DNA of 64,000 nt from Globodera rostochiensis (lineage: Eukaryota; Nematoda; Chromadorea; Rhabditida; Heteroderidae), in assembly GCA_018350325.1 (NCBI GenBank), contig JAEVLN010000008.1, positions 2,232,001-2,296,000 on the forward strand. The letters run 5' to 3'. Shown piece by piece: positions 8,150 through 20,273 of this stretch. Below the pieces are notes generated by a model. The model had not been told where the DNA came from, made no database searches, and saw only the letters and a program-made list of their open reading frames with translations. The position numbers were made by a program, and so were the translations under genes. Within the stretch, counting starts at the first letter, position 1. Every line of letters begins with the position of its first letter.

Positions 8150-11100
8150 TGGGCTAGGAATTTGAGATTGAATACCAACATAAATGTGTCTGATCAGTGT
8201 CTTAAAAGGCGCGAATAAATCCGTCAAATTCTGTTAAATTTAGTGGCTTCGCCGTATCAAAAAGTGAACAAAAAAAGGCTAGGAATTTGAGATTGAATAC
8301 CAACATAAATGTGTCTGATCAGTGTCTTAAAAGGCGCGAATAAATCCGACAAATTCTGTTAAATTTAGTGGCTTCGCCGTATCAAAAAGTGAACCAAAAA
8401 AAAGGCTAGGAATTTGAGATTGAATACCAACATAAATGTGTCTGATCAGTGTCTTAAAAGGCGCGAATAAATCCGTCAAATTCTGTTAAATTTAGTGGCT
8501 TCGCCGTATCAAAAAGTGAACCAAAAAAAAAAGGCTAGGAATTTGAGATTGAATACCAACATAAATGTGTTTGATCAGTGTCTGAAAAGGCGCGAATAAA
8601 TCCGACAAATTCTGTTAAATTTAGTGGCTTCGCCGTATCAAAAAGTGAACCAAAAAAAAAGGCTAGGAATTTGAGATTGAATACCAACATAAATGTGTCT
8701 GATCAGTGTCTTAAAAGGCGCGAATAAATCCGACAAATTCTGTTAAATTTAGTGGCTTCGCCGTATCAAAAAGTGAACAAAAAAAAGGCTAGGAATTTGA
8801 GATTGAATACCAACATAAATGTGTCTGATCAGTGTCTGAAAAGGCGCGAATAAATCCGACAAATTCTGTTAAATTTAGTGGCTTCGCCGTATCAAAAAGT
8901 GAACAAAAAAAGGCTAGGAATTTGAGATTGAATACCAACATAAATGTGTCTGATCAGTGTCTTAAAAGGCGCGAATAAATCCGTCAAATTCTGTTAAATT
9001 TAGTGGCTTCGCCGTATCAAAAAGTGAACAAAAAAAAGGCTAGGAATTTGAGATTGAATACCAACATAAATGTGTCTGATCAGTGTCTGAAAAGGCGCGA
9101 ATAAATCCGTCAAATTCTGTTAAATTTAGTGGCTTCGCCGTAGCAAAAAGTGAACCAAAAAAAAGGCTAGGAATTTGAGATTGAATACCAACATAAATGT
9201 GTCGGATCAGTGTCTTAAAAGGCGCGAATAAATCCGACAAATTCTGTTAAATTTAGTGGCTTCGCCGTAGCAAAAAGTGAACCCAAAAAAAGGCTAGGAA
9301 TTTGAGATTGAATACCAACATAAATGTGTCTGATCAGTGTCTTAAAAGGCGCGAATAAATCCGTCAAATTCTGTTAAATTTAGTGGCTTCGCCGTAGCAA
9401 AAAGTGAACCAAAAAAAAAGGCTAGGAATTTGAGATTGAATACCAACATAAATGTGTCTGATCAGTGTCTTAAAAGGCGCGAATAAATCCGTCAAATTCT
9501 GTTAAATTTAGTGGCTTCGCCGTATCAAAAAGTGAACCAAAAAAAAGGCTAGGAATTTGAGATTGAATACCAACATAAATGTGTCTGATCAGTGTCTGAA
9601 AAGGCGCGAATAAATCCGACAAATTCTGTTAAATTTAGTGGCTTCGCCGTATCAAAAAGTGAACCCAAAAAAAAGGCTAGGAATTTGAGATTGAATACCA
9701 ACATAAATGTGTCTGATCAGTGTCTTAAAAGGCGCGAATAAATCCGTCAAATTCTGTTAAATTTAGTGGCTTCGCCGTATCAAAAAGTGAACCAAAAAAA
9801 AAGGCTAGGAATTTGAGATTGAATACCAACATAAATGTGTCTGATCAGTGTCTTAAAAGGCGCGAATAAATCCGACAAATTCTGTTAAATTTAGTGGCTT
9901 CGCCGTATCAAAAAGTGAACAAAAAAAAGGCTAGGAATTTGAGATTGAATACCAACATAAATGTGTCTGATCAGTGTCTGAAAAGGCGCGAATAAATCCG
10001 ACAAATTCTGTTAAATTTAGTGGCTTCGCCGTATCAAAAAGTGAACAAAAAAAGGCTAGGAATTTGAGATTGAATACCAACATAAATGTGTCTGATCAGT
10101 GTCTTAAAAGGCGCGAATAAATCCGTCAAATTCTGTTAAATTTAGTGGCTTCGCCGTATCAAAAAGTGAACCCAAAAAAAAGGCTAGGAATTTGAGATTG
10201 AATACCAACATAAATGTGTCTGATCAGTGTCTTAAAAGGCGCGAATAAATCCGTCAAATTCTGTTAAATTTAGTGGCTTCGCCGTAGCAAAAAGTGAACC
10301 AAAAAAAAGGCTAGGAATTTGAGATTGAATACCAACATAAATGTGTCTGATCAGTGTCTTAAAAGGCGCGAATAAATCCGACAAATTCTGTTAAATTTAG
10401 TGGCTTCGCCGTAGCAAAAAGTGAACCCAAAAAAAGGCTAGGAATTTGAGATTGAATACCAACATAAATGTGTCTGATCAGTGTCTTAAAAGGCGCGAAT
10501 AAATCCGACAAATTCTGTTAAATTTAGTGGCTTCGCCGTATCAAAAAGTGAACCCAAAAAAAAAGGCTAGGAATTTGAGATTGAATACCAACATAAATGT
10601 GTCTGATCAGTGTCTTAAAAGGCGCGAATAAATCCGTCAAATTCTGTTAAATTTAGTGGCTTCGCCGTATCAAAAAGTGAACCAAAAAAAAAAGGCTAGG
10701 AATTTGAGATTGAATACCAACATAAATGTGTTTGATCAGTGTCTGAAAAGGCGCGAATAAATCCGACAAATTCTGTTAAATTTAGTGGCTTCGCCGTATC
10801 AAAAAGTGAACCAAAAAAAAAGGCTAGGAATTTGAGATTGAATACCAACATAAATGTGTCTGATCAGTGTCTTAAAAGGCGCGAATAAATCCGACAAATT
10901 CTGTTAAATTTAGTGGCTTCGCCGTATCAAAAAGTGAACAAAAAAAAGGCTAGGAATTTGAGATTGAATACCAACATAAATGTGTCTGATCAGTGTCTGA
11001 AAAGGCGCGAATAAATCCGACAAATTCTGTTAAATTTAGTGGCTTCGCCGTATCAAAAAGTGAACAAAAAAAAGGCTAGGAATTTGAGATTGAATACCAA

Positions 11101-14100
11101 CATAAATGTGTCTGATCAGTGTCTTAAAAGGCGCGAATAAATCCGTCAAATTCTGTTAAATTTAGTGGCTTCGCCGTATCAAAAAGTGAACAAAAAAAAG
11201 GCTAGGAATTTGAGATTGAATACCAACATAAATGTGTCTGATCAGTGTCTGAAAAGGCGCGAATAAATCCGTCAAATTCTGTTAAATTTAGTGGCTTCGC
11301 CGTAGCAAAAAGTGAACCAAAAAAAAGGCTAGGAATTTGAGATTGAATACCAACATAAATGTGTCGGATCAGTGTCTTAAAAGGCGCGAATAAATCCGAC
11401 AAATTCTGTTAAATTTAGTGGCTTCGCCGTAGCAAAAAGTGAACCCAAAAAAAGGCTAGGAATTTGAGATTGAATACCAACATAAATGTGTCTGATCAGT
11501 GTCTTAAAAGGCGCGAATAAATCCGTCAAATTCTGTTAAATTTAGTGGCTTCGCCGTAGCAAAAAGTGAACCAAAAAAAAAGGCTAGGAATTTGAGATTG
11601 AATACCAACATAAATGTGTCTGATCAGTGTCTTAAAAGGCGCGAATAAATCCGTCAAATTCTGTTAAATTTAGTGGCTTCGCCGTATCAAAAAGTGAACC
11701 AAAAAAAAGGCTAGGAATTTGAGATTGAATACCAACATAAATGTGTCTGATCAGTGTCTGAAAAGGCGCGAATAAATCCGACAAATTCTGTTAAATTTAG
11801 TGGCTTCGCCGTATCAAAAAGTGAACCCAAAAAAAGGCTAGGAATTTGAGATTGAATACCAACATAAATGTGTCTGATCAGTGTCTTAAAAGGCGCGAAT
11901 AAATCCGTCAAATTCTGTTAAATTTAGTGGCTTCGCCGTATCAAAAAGTGAACCAAAAAAAAAGGCTAGGAATTTGAGATTGAATACCAACATAAATGTG
12001 TCTGATCAGTGTCTTAAAAGGCGCGAATAAATCCGACAAATTCTGTTAAATTTAGTGGCTTCGCCGTATCAAAAAGTGAACAAAAAAAAGGCTAGGAATT
12101 TGAGATTGAATACCAACATAAATGTGTCTGATCAGTGTCTGAAAAGGCGCGAATAAATCCGACAAATTCTGTTAAATTTAGTGGCTTCGCCGTATCAAAA
12201 AGTGAACAAAAAAAGGCTAGGAATTTGAGATTGAATACCAACATAAATGTGTCTGATCAGTGTCTTAAAAGGCGCGAATAAATCCGTCAAATTCTGTTAA
12301 ATTTAGTGGCTTCGCCGTATCAAAAAGTGAACCCAAAAAAAAGGCTAGGAATTTGAGATTGAATACCAACATAAATGTGTCTGATCAGTGTCTTAAAAGG
12401 CGCGAATAAATCCGTCAAATTCTGTTAAATTTAGTGGCTTCGCCGTAGCAAAAAGTGAACCAAAAAAAAGGCTAGGAATTTGAGATTGAATACCAACATA
12501 AATGTGTCTGATCAGTGTCTTAAAAGGCGCGAATAAATCCGACAAATTCTGTTAAATTTAGTGGCTTCGCCGTAGCAAAAAGTGAACCCAAAAAAAGGCT
12601 AGGAATTTGAGATTGAATACCAACATAAATGTGTCTGATCAGTGTCTTAAAAGGCGCGAATAAATCCGACAAATTCTGTTAAATTTAGTGGCTTCGCCGT
12701 ATCAAAAAGTGAACCCAAAAAAAAAGGCTAGGAATTTGAGATTGAATACCAACATAAATGTGTCTGATCAGTGTCTTAAAAGGCGCGAATAAATCCGTCA
12801 AATTCTGTTAAATTTAGTGGCTTCGCCGTATCAAAAAGTGAACCAAAAAAAAGGCTAGGAATTTGAGATTGAATACCAACATAAATGTGTCTGATCAGTG
12901 TCTGAAAAGGCGCGAATAAATCCGACAAATTCTGTTAAATTTAGTGGCTTCGCCGTATCAAAAAGTGAACCCAAAAAAAAGGCTAGGAATTTGAGATTGA
13001 ATACCAACATAAATGTGTCTGATCAGTGTCTTAAAAGGCGCGAATAAATCCGTCAAATTCTGTTAAATTTAGTGGCTTCGCCGTATCAAAAAGTGAACAA
13101 AAAAAAGGCTAGGAATTTGAGATTGAATACCAACATAAATGTGTTTGATCAGTGTCTGAAAAGGCGCGAATAAATCCGACAAATTCTGTTAAATTTAGTG
13201 GCTTCGCCGTATCAAAAAGTGAACCAAAAAAAAAGGCTAGGAATTTGAGATTGAATACCAACATAAATGTGTCTGATCAGTGTCTTAAAAGGCGCGAATA
13301 AATCCGACAAATTCTGTTAAATTTAGTGGCTTCGCCGTATCAAAAAGTGAACAAAAAAAAGGCTAGGAATTTGAGATTGAATACCAACATAAATGTGTCT
13401 GATCAGTGTCTTAAAAGGCGCGAATAAATCCGTCAAATTCTGTTAAATTTAGTGGCTTCGCCGTATCAAAAAGTGAACCAAAAAAAAGGCTAGGAATTTG
13501 AGATTGAATACCAACATAAATGTGTCTGATCAGTGTCTGAAAAGGCGCGAATAAATCCGACAAATTCTGTTAAATTTAGTGGCTTCGCCGTATCAAAAAG
13601 TGAACCCAAAAAAAAAGGCTAGGAATTTGAGATTGAATACCAACATAAATGTGTCTGATCAGTGTCTGAAAAGGCGCGAATAAATCCGACAAATTCTGTT
13701 AAATTTAGTGGCTTCGCCGTATCAAAAAGTGAACCCAAAAAAAAAGGCTAGGAATTTGAGATTGAATACCAACATAAATGTGTCTGATCAGTGTCTTAAA
13801 AGGCGCGAATAAATCCGTCAAATTCTGTTAAATTTAGTGGCTTCGCCGTATCAAAAAGTGAACCAAAAAAAAGGCTAGGAATTTGAGATTGAATACCAAC
13901 ATAAATGTGTCTGATCAGTGTCTGAAAAGGCGCGAATAAATCCGACAAATTCTGTTAAATTTAGTGGCTTCGCCGTATCAAAAAGTGAACCCAAAAAAAA
14001 GGCTAGGAATTTGAGATTGAATACCAACATAAATGTGTCTGATCAGTGTCTTAAAAGGCGCGAATAAATCCGTCAAATTCTGTTAAATTTAGTGGCTTCG

Positions 14101-17100
14101 CCGTATCAAAAAGTGAACAAAAAAAAGGCTAGGAATTTGAGATTGAATACCAACATAAATGTGTCTGATCAGTGTCTTAAAAGGCGCGAATAAATCCGTC
14201 AAATTCTGTTAAATTTAGTGGCTTCGCCGTATCAAAAAGTGAACAAAAAAAAGGCTAGGAATTTGAGATTGAATACCAACATAAATGTGTTTGATCAGTG
14301 TCTGAAAAGGCGCGAATAAATCCGACAAATTCTGTTAAATTTAGTGGCTTCGCCGTATCAAAAAGTGAACCAAAAAAAAAGGCTAGGAATTTGAGATTGA
14401 ATACCAACATAAATGTGTCTGATCAGTGTCTTAAAAGGCGCGAATAAATCCGACAAATTCTGTTAAATTTAGTGGCTTCGCCGTATCAAAAAGTGAACAA
14501 AAAAAAGGCTAGGAATTTGAGATTGAATACCAACATAAATGTGTCTGATCAGTGTCTGAAAAGGCGCGAATAAATCCGACAAATTCTGTTAAATTTAGTG
14601 GCTTCGCCGTATCAAAAAGTGAACAAAAAAAGGCTAGGAATTTGAGATTGAATACCAACATAAATGTGTCTGATCAGTGTCTTAAAAGGCGCGAATAAAT
14701 CCGTCAAATTCTGTTAAATTTAGTGGCTTCGCCGTATCAAAAAGTGAACAAAAAAAAGGCTAGGAATTTGAGATTGAATACCAACATAAATGTGTCTGAT
14801 CAGTGTCTGAAAAGGCGCGAATAAATCCGTCAAATTCTGTTAAATTTAGTGGCTTCGCCGTAGCAAAAAGTGAACCAAAAAAAAGGCTAGGAATTTGAGA
14901 TTGAATACCAACATAAATGTGTCTGATCAGTGTCTTAAAAGGCGCGAATAAATCCGACAAATTCTGTTAAATTTAGTGGCTTCGCCGTAGCAAAAAGTGA
15001 ACCCAAAAAAAGGCTAGGAATTTGAGATTGAATACCAACATAAATGTGTCTGATCAGTGTCTTAAAAGGCGCGAATAAATCCGTCAAATTCTGTTAAATT
15101 TAGTGGCTTCGCCGTAGCAAAAAGTGAACCAAAAAAAAAGGCTAGGAATTTGAGATTGAATACCAACATAAATGTGTCTGATCAGTGTCTTAAAAGGCGC
15201 GAATAAATCCGTCAAATTCTGTTAAATTTAGTGGCTTCGCCGTATCAAAAAGTGAACCAAAAAAAAGGCTAGGAATTTGAGATTGAATACCAACATAAAT
15301 GTGTCTGATCAGTGTCTGAAAAGGCGCGAATAAATCCGACAAATTCTGTTAAATTTAGTGGCTTCGCCGTATCAAAAAGTGAACCCAAAAAAAAGGCTAG
15401 GAATTTGAGATTGAATACCAACATAAATGTGTCTGATCAGTGTCTTAAAAGGCGCGAATAAATCCGTCAAATTCTGTTAAATTTAGTGGCTTCGCCGTAT
15501 CAAAAAGTGAACAAAAAAAAGGCTAGGAATTTGAGATTGAATACCAACATAAATGTGTCTGATCAGTGTCTTAAAAGGCGCGAATAAATCCGTCAAATTC
15601 TGTTAAATTTAGTGGCTTCGCCGTATCAAAAAGTGAACAAAAAAAAGGCTAGGAATTTGAGATTGAATACCAACATAAATGTGTCTGATCAGTGTCTTAA
15701 AAGGCGCGAATAAATCCGACAAATTCTGTTAAATTTAGTGGCTTCGCCGTATCAAAAAGTGAACAAAAAAAAGGCTAGGAATTTGAGATTAAATACCAAC
15801 ATAAATGTGTCTGATCAGTGTCTTAAAAGGCGCGAATAAATCCGACAAATTCTGTTAAATTTAGTGGCTTCGCCGTATCAAAAAGTGAACCAAAAAAAAA
15901 GGCTAGGAATTTGAGATTGAATACCAACATAAATGTTTCTGATCAGTGTCTTAAAAGGCGCGAATAAATCCGACAAATTCTGTTAAATTTAGTGGCTTCG
16001 CCGTATCAAAAAGTGAACCAAAAAAAAGGCTAGGAATTTGAGATTGAATACCAACATAAATGTGTCTGATCAGTGTCTGAAAAGGCGCGAATAAATCCGA
16101 CAAATTCTGTTAAATTTAGTGGCTTCGCCGTATCAAAAAGTGAACCAAAAAAAAAGGCTAGGAATTTGAGATTGAATACCAACATAAATGTGTCTGATCA
16201 GTGTCTTAAAAGGCGCGAATAAATCCGTCAAATTCTGTTAAATTTAGTGGCTTCGCCGTAGCAAAAAGTGAACCAAAAAAAAAAGGCTAGGAATTTGAGA
16301 TTGAATACCAACATAAATGTGTCTGATCAGTGTCTTAAAAGGCGCGAATAAATCCGTCAAATTCTGTTAAATTTAGTGGCTTCGCCGTAGCAAAAAGTGA
16401 ACCAAAAAAAAAAGGCTAGGAATTTGAGATTGAATACCAACATAAATGTGTCTGATCAGTGTCTTAAAAGGCGCGAATAAATCCGTCAAATTCTGTTAAA
16501 TTTAGTGGCTTCGCCGTAGCAAAAAGTGAACCAAAAAAAAGGCTAGGAATTTGAGATTGAATACCAACATAAATGTGTCTGATCAGTGTCTGAAAAGGCG
16601 CGAATAAATCCGTCAAATTCTGTTAAATTTAGTGGCTTCGCCGTATCAAAAAGTGAACCAAAAAAAAAGGCTAGGAATTTGAGATTGAATACCAACATAA
16701 ATGTTTCTGATCAGTGTCTTAAAAGGCGCGAATAAATCCGACAAATTCTGTTAAATTTAGTGGCTTCGCCGTATCAAAAAGTGAACCAAAAAAAAGGCTA
16801 GGAATTTGAGATTGAATACCAACATAAATGTGTCTGATCAGTGTCTGAAAAGGCGCGAATAAATCCGTCAAATTCTGTTAAATTTAGTGGCTTCGCCGTA
16901 TCAAAAAGTGAACAAAAAAAAGGCTAGGAATTTGAGATTGAATACCAACATAAATGTGTCTGATCAGTGTCTGAAAAGGCGCGAATAAATCCGACAAATT
17001 CTGTTAAATTTAGTGGCTTCGCCGTATCAAAAAGTGAACCAAAAAAAAAGGCTAGGAATTTGAGATTGAATACCAATATAAATGTGTCTGATCAGTGTCT

Positions 17101-19259
17101 TAAAAGGCGCGAATAAATCCGTCAAATTCTGTTAAATTTAGTGGCTTCGCCGTAGCAAAAAGTGAACCAAAAAAAAAAGGCTAGGAATTTGAGATTGAAT
17201 ACCAACATAAATGTGTCTGATCAGTGTCTTAAAAGGCGCGAATAAATCCGTCAAATTCTGTTAAATTTAGTGGCTTCGCCGTATCAAAAAGTGAACCAAA
17301 AAAAAGGCTAGGAATTTGAGATTGAATACCAACATAAATGTGTCTGATCAGTGTCTTAAAAGGCGCGAATAAATCCGTCAAATTCTGTTAAATTTAGTGG
17401 CTTCGCCGTAGCAAAAAGTGAACCAAAAAAAAGGCTAGGAATTTGAGATTGAATACCAACATAAATGTGTCTGATCAGTGTCTTAAAAGGCGCGAATAAA
17501 TCCGACAAATTCTGTTAAATTTAGTGGCTTCGCCGTAGCAAAAAGTGAACCCAAAAAAAGGCTAGGAATTTGAGATTGAATACCAACATAAATGTGTCTG
17601 ATCAGTGTCTTAAAAGGCGCGAATAAATCCGTCAAATTCTGTTAAATTTAGTGGCTTCGCCGTAGCAAAAAGTGAACCAAAAAAAAAGGCTAGGAATTTG
17701 AGATTGAATACCAACATAAATGTGTCTGATCAGTGTCTTAAAAGGCGCGAATAAATCCGTCAAATTCTGTTAAATTTAGTGGCTTCGCCGTATCAAAAAG
17801 TGAACCAAAAAAAAGGCTAGGAATTTGAGATTGAATACCAACATAAATGTGTCTGATCAGTGTCTTAAAAGGCGCGAATAAATCCGTCAAATTCTGTTAA
17901 ATTTAGTGGCTTCGCCGTATCAAAAAGTGAACCAAAAAAAAGGCTAGGAATTTGAGATTGAATACCAACATAAATGTGTCTGATCAGTGTCTTAAAAGGC
18001 GCGAATAAATCCGTCAAATTCTGTTAAATTTAGTGGCTTCGCCGTAGCAAAAAGTGAACCAAAAAAAAAGGCTAGGAATTTGAGATTGAATACCAACATA
18101 AATGTGTCTGATCAGTGTCTTAAAAGGCGCGAATAAATCCGTCAAATTCTGTTAAATTTAGTGGCTTCGCCGTAGCAAAAAGTGAACCAAAAAAAAAGGC
18201 TAGGAATTTGAGATTGAATACCAACATAAATGTGTCTGATCAGTGTCTTAAAAGGCGCGAATAAATCCGTCAAATTCTGTTAAATTTAGTGGCTTCGCCG
18301 TATCAAAAAGTGAACCAAAAAAAAGGCTAGGAATTTGAGATTGAATACCAACATAAATGTGTCTGATCAGTGTCTTAAAAGGCGCGAATAAATCCGTCAA
18401 ATTCTGTTAAATTTAGTGGCTTCGCCGTATCAAAAAGTAACCCAAAAAAAGGCTAGGAATTTGAGATTGAATACCAACATAAATGTGTCTGATCAGTGTC
18501 TTAAAAGGCGCGAATAAATCCGACAAATTCTGTTAAATTTAGTGGCTTCGCCGTATCAAAAAGTGAACCAAAAAAAAGGCTAGGAATTTGAGATTGAATA
18601 CCAACATAAATGTGTCTGATCAGTGTCTTAAAAGGCGCGAATAAATCCGTCAAATTCTGTTAAATTTAGTGGCTTCGCCGTATCAAAAAGTAACCCAAAA
18701 AAAGGCTAGGAATTTGAGATTGAATACCAACATAAATGTGTCTGATCAGTGTCTTAAAAGGCGCGAATAAATCCGACAAATTCTGTTAAATTTAGTGGCT
18801 TCGCCGTATCAAAAAGTGAACCAAAAAAAAGGCTAGGAATTTGAGATTGAATACCAACATAAATGTGTCTGATCAGTGTCTTAAAAGGCGCGAATAAATC
18901 CGACAAATTCTGTTAAATTTAGTGGCTTCGCCGTATCAAAAAGTGAACCAAAAAAAAGGCTAGGAATTTGAGATTGAATACCAACATAAATGTGTCTGAT
19001 CAGTGTCTTAAAAGGCGCGAATAAATCCGACAAATTCTGTTAAATTTAGTGGCTTCGCCGTATCAAAAAGTGAACCAAAAAAAAGGCTAGGAATTTGAGA
19101 TTGAATACCAACATAAATGTGTCTGATCAGTGTCTTAAAAGGCGCGAATAAATCCGACAAATTCTGTTAAATTTAGTGGCTTCGCCGTAGCAAAAAGTGA
19201 ACCAAAAAAAAAGGCTAGGAATTTGAGATTGAATACCAACATAAATGTGTCTGATCATT
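8150..19259. repeat. ~127-bp satellite array, about 87 monomers, with higher-order structure
   Basis: Head-to-tail copies of a monomer that starts GGCTAGGAATTTGAGATTG and contains CTGATCAGTGTCT, GGCGCGAATAAATCC and GTGGCTTCGCCGTA. Each ends in an A-run of about 7-10. The array spans about 11.1 kb. Monomers are nearly identical and differ at a few diagnostic sites: CTTAAAAG or CTGAAAAG, CCGTCAAA or CCGACAAA, CGTATC or CGTAGC, GTCTGATC or GTTTGATC. The order of variants repeats over long distances. The block at 8404-10565 recurs at 10566-12727 (2,162 bp, 17 monomers), and shorter repeats of about 1,020 bp occur near 12840-14110. I see no gene. The 66-codon minus-strand frames recur with the repeat and are artefacts. 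Confidence 0.96.
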
Positions 19260-19536
19260 GCTTCAAACTTAACCGATTTAGAAAGTCTTAACGCCATTCG
19301 AAAGATCTCGAGGAGCTGAAGCTAACATTAAGTTAAAGCTTTGCGATTGGACAAGTTTCAAAAAAGTTATGGCCAGAAAACCGCCCAAAAATCGAAATTT
19401 TTAAATTTTATCAAGTTTTCTGGCCATAACTTTTTTGAAACTTGTCCAATCGCAAAGCTTTAACTTAATGTTAGCTTCAACTCTTCGAGATCTTTCGATT
19501 GGCTTTAAGACTTTCTAAATCGGTTAAGGTTGAAGC
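19260..19536. repeat. Near-perfect palindrome, 121-bp arms, 35-bp spacer
   Basis: Arms at 19260-19380 and 19416-19536 are reverse complements with only a few mismatches. The outer ends are GCTTCAAACTTAACCG and CGGTTAAGGTTGAAGC; the inner ends are TTATGGCCAGAAAA and TTTTCTGGCCATAA. The AT-rich spacer contains AAATTTTTAAATTTT. It begins within a truncated satellite monomer (after TGTGTCTGATCATT) and marks the right edge of the array. It could be a foldback (MITE-like) element or an inversion scar. No target duplication was recognised. Confidence 0.92.
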
Positions 19537-19542
19537 GAGTTA

Positions 19543-19610
19543 TGCTTTATGGATGAGTTGGATATGGATGAGATGGGTATGGATGAGTTGGGTATGGATG
19601 AGTTGGGTTT
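19543..19610 (+). repeat. Short minisatellite, GGATGAGTTGGGTAT units
   Basis: Four to five imperfect copies of an ~18-bp unit (TATGGATGAGTTGGG, with one ATGGATGAGATGGG variant) lie between the palindrome and the third duplicated block. Confidence 0.8.
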
Positions 19611-19680
19611 ACCCCCTGCACATTTTGTCTAATTATTGAGGTCAATGCCACAGAATACGACAGCACCCCGCACATTTCAG

Positions 19681-20088
19681 TCCTCCCACCTTAGACGAAA
19701 CTCCCGCCAAAAGTAACGTGACGCCCAAACTTTCTCAAACTCCAAAACTTTGATCACAGAACCTCTCGACTTGGTCGTCATGCCCGGCTTGGCCTTCACA
19801 ACGAGCGGAAAGCGACTCGGCCATGGACGCGGCTTTTACGACCGCTTTCTGAACGACTATGCACAAAAATATGGAACCGCGCCAAAAACGATCGGATTAG
19901 CGTTAAAGGTGCACTATTAGGACAAAAACGGGGTTAGAAAACATGACAAATCTTCGAAATTGCTGCTTTTACTTTAACCCGCCCCGGCATTATTAGTGTA
20001 ATTGTGTCGGTCCTTTAAGGTGCAATTAGTGGACGATTTGCCTATGGAAAGCAAGGATCGGATGGTGGATTTGTTGATCCATGCATGA
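19681..20088 (+). pseudogene. 5-formyltetrahydrofolate cyclo-ligase, 3' exons only, copy 3
   Basis: Same three exons as in copies 1 and 2 at an offset of 17,377 bp, again ending MVDLLIHA-stop. Homology with the other copies starts at about 19634 (ATTATTGAGGTCAATGCC), immediately right of unrelated repeat DNA. The gene is therefore already truncated at what looks like the ancestral locus, or the left breakpoint is shared by all three copies. Confidence 0.8.
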
Positions 20089-20273
20089 ATATGTTCATAC
20101 CATCCATCCCTAGCATCAACAATTGACGATTTTACAATAAATGCAGTTTTGGTGGTTGTTTTTATGCAACGATTTATAACCTAGAGTCAAATGTAAGGGA
20201 CAAATATTCATTTTGTTCGTCGCACTTTCGGGGTTTTTTAAAAAATAACAACGCGTAAATAAAGGATGAATTC

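Larger units (their letters stand above)
4944..8154. repeat. Direct duplication unit, copy 2
   Basis: This is the second copy of the 3.46-kb unit, co-linear with 1484-4687. Coding parts match copy 1 except for one missense change in the NOG1 exon. The left 800 bp (to about 5760) has many one-base indels relative to copy 1. On the right it runs directly into the 11-kb satellite array. Confidence 0.92.

Noticed and set aside
9040..14960. Recurring 66-codon minus-strand frames (DLFAPFKTLIRHIYVGIQSQ type)
   Set aside because: They appear only where two monomers with a particular variant and A-run length are adjacent, with no codon bias or domain. They are by-products of the satellite.
8150..19259. 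CRISPR-like regular repeat array
   Set aside because: The whole 127-bp unit repeats with no unique spacers, in a eukaryotic gene context. It is a satellite.
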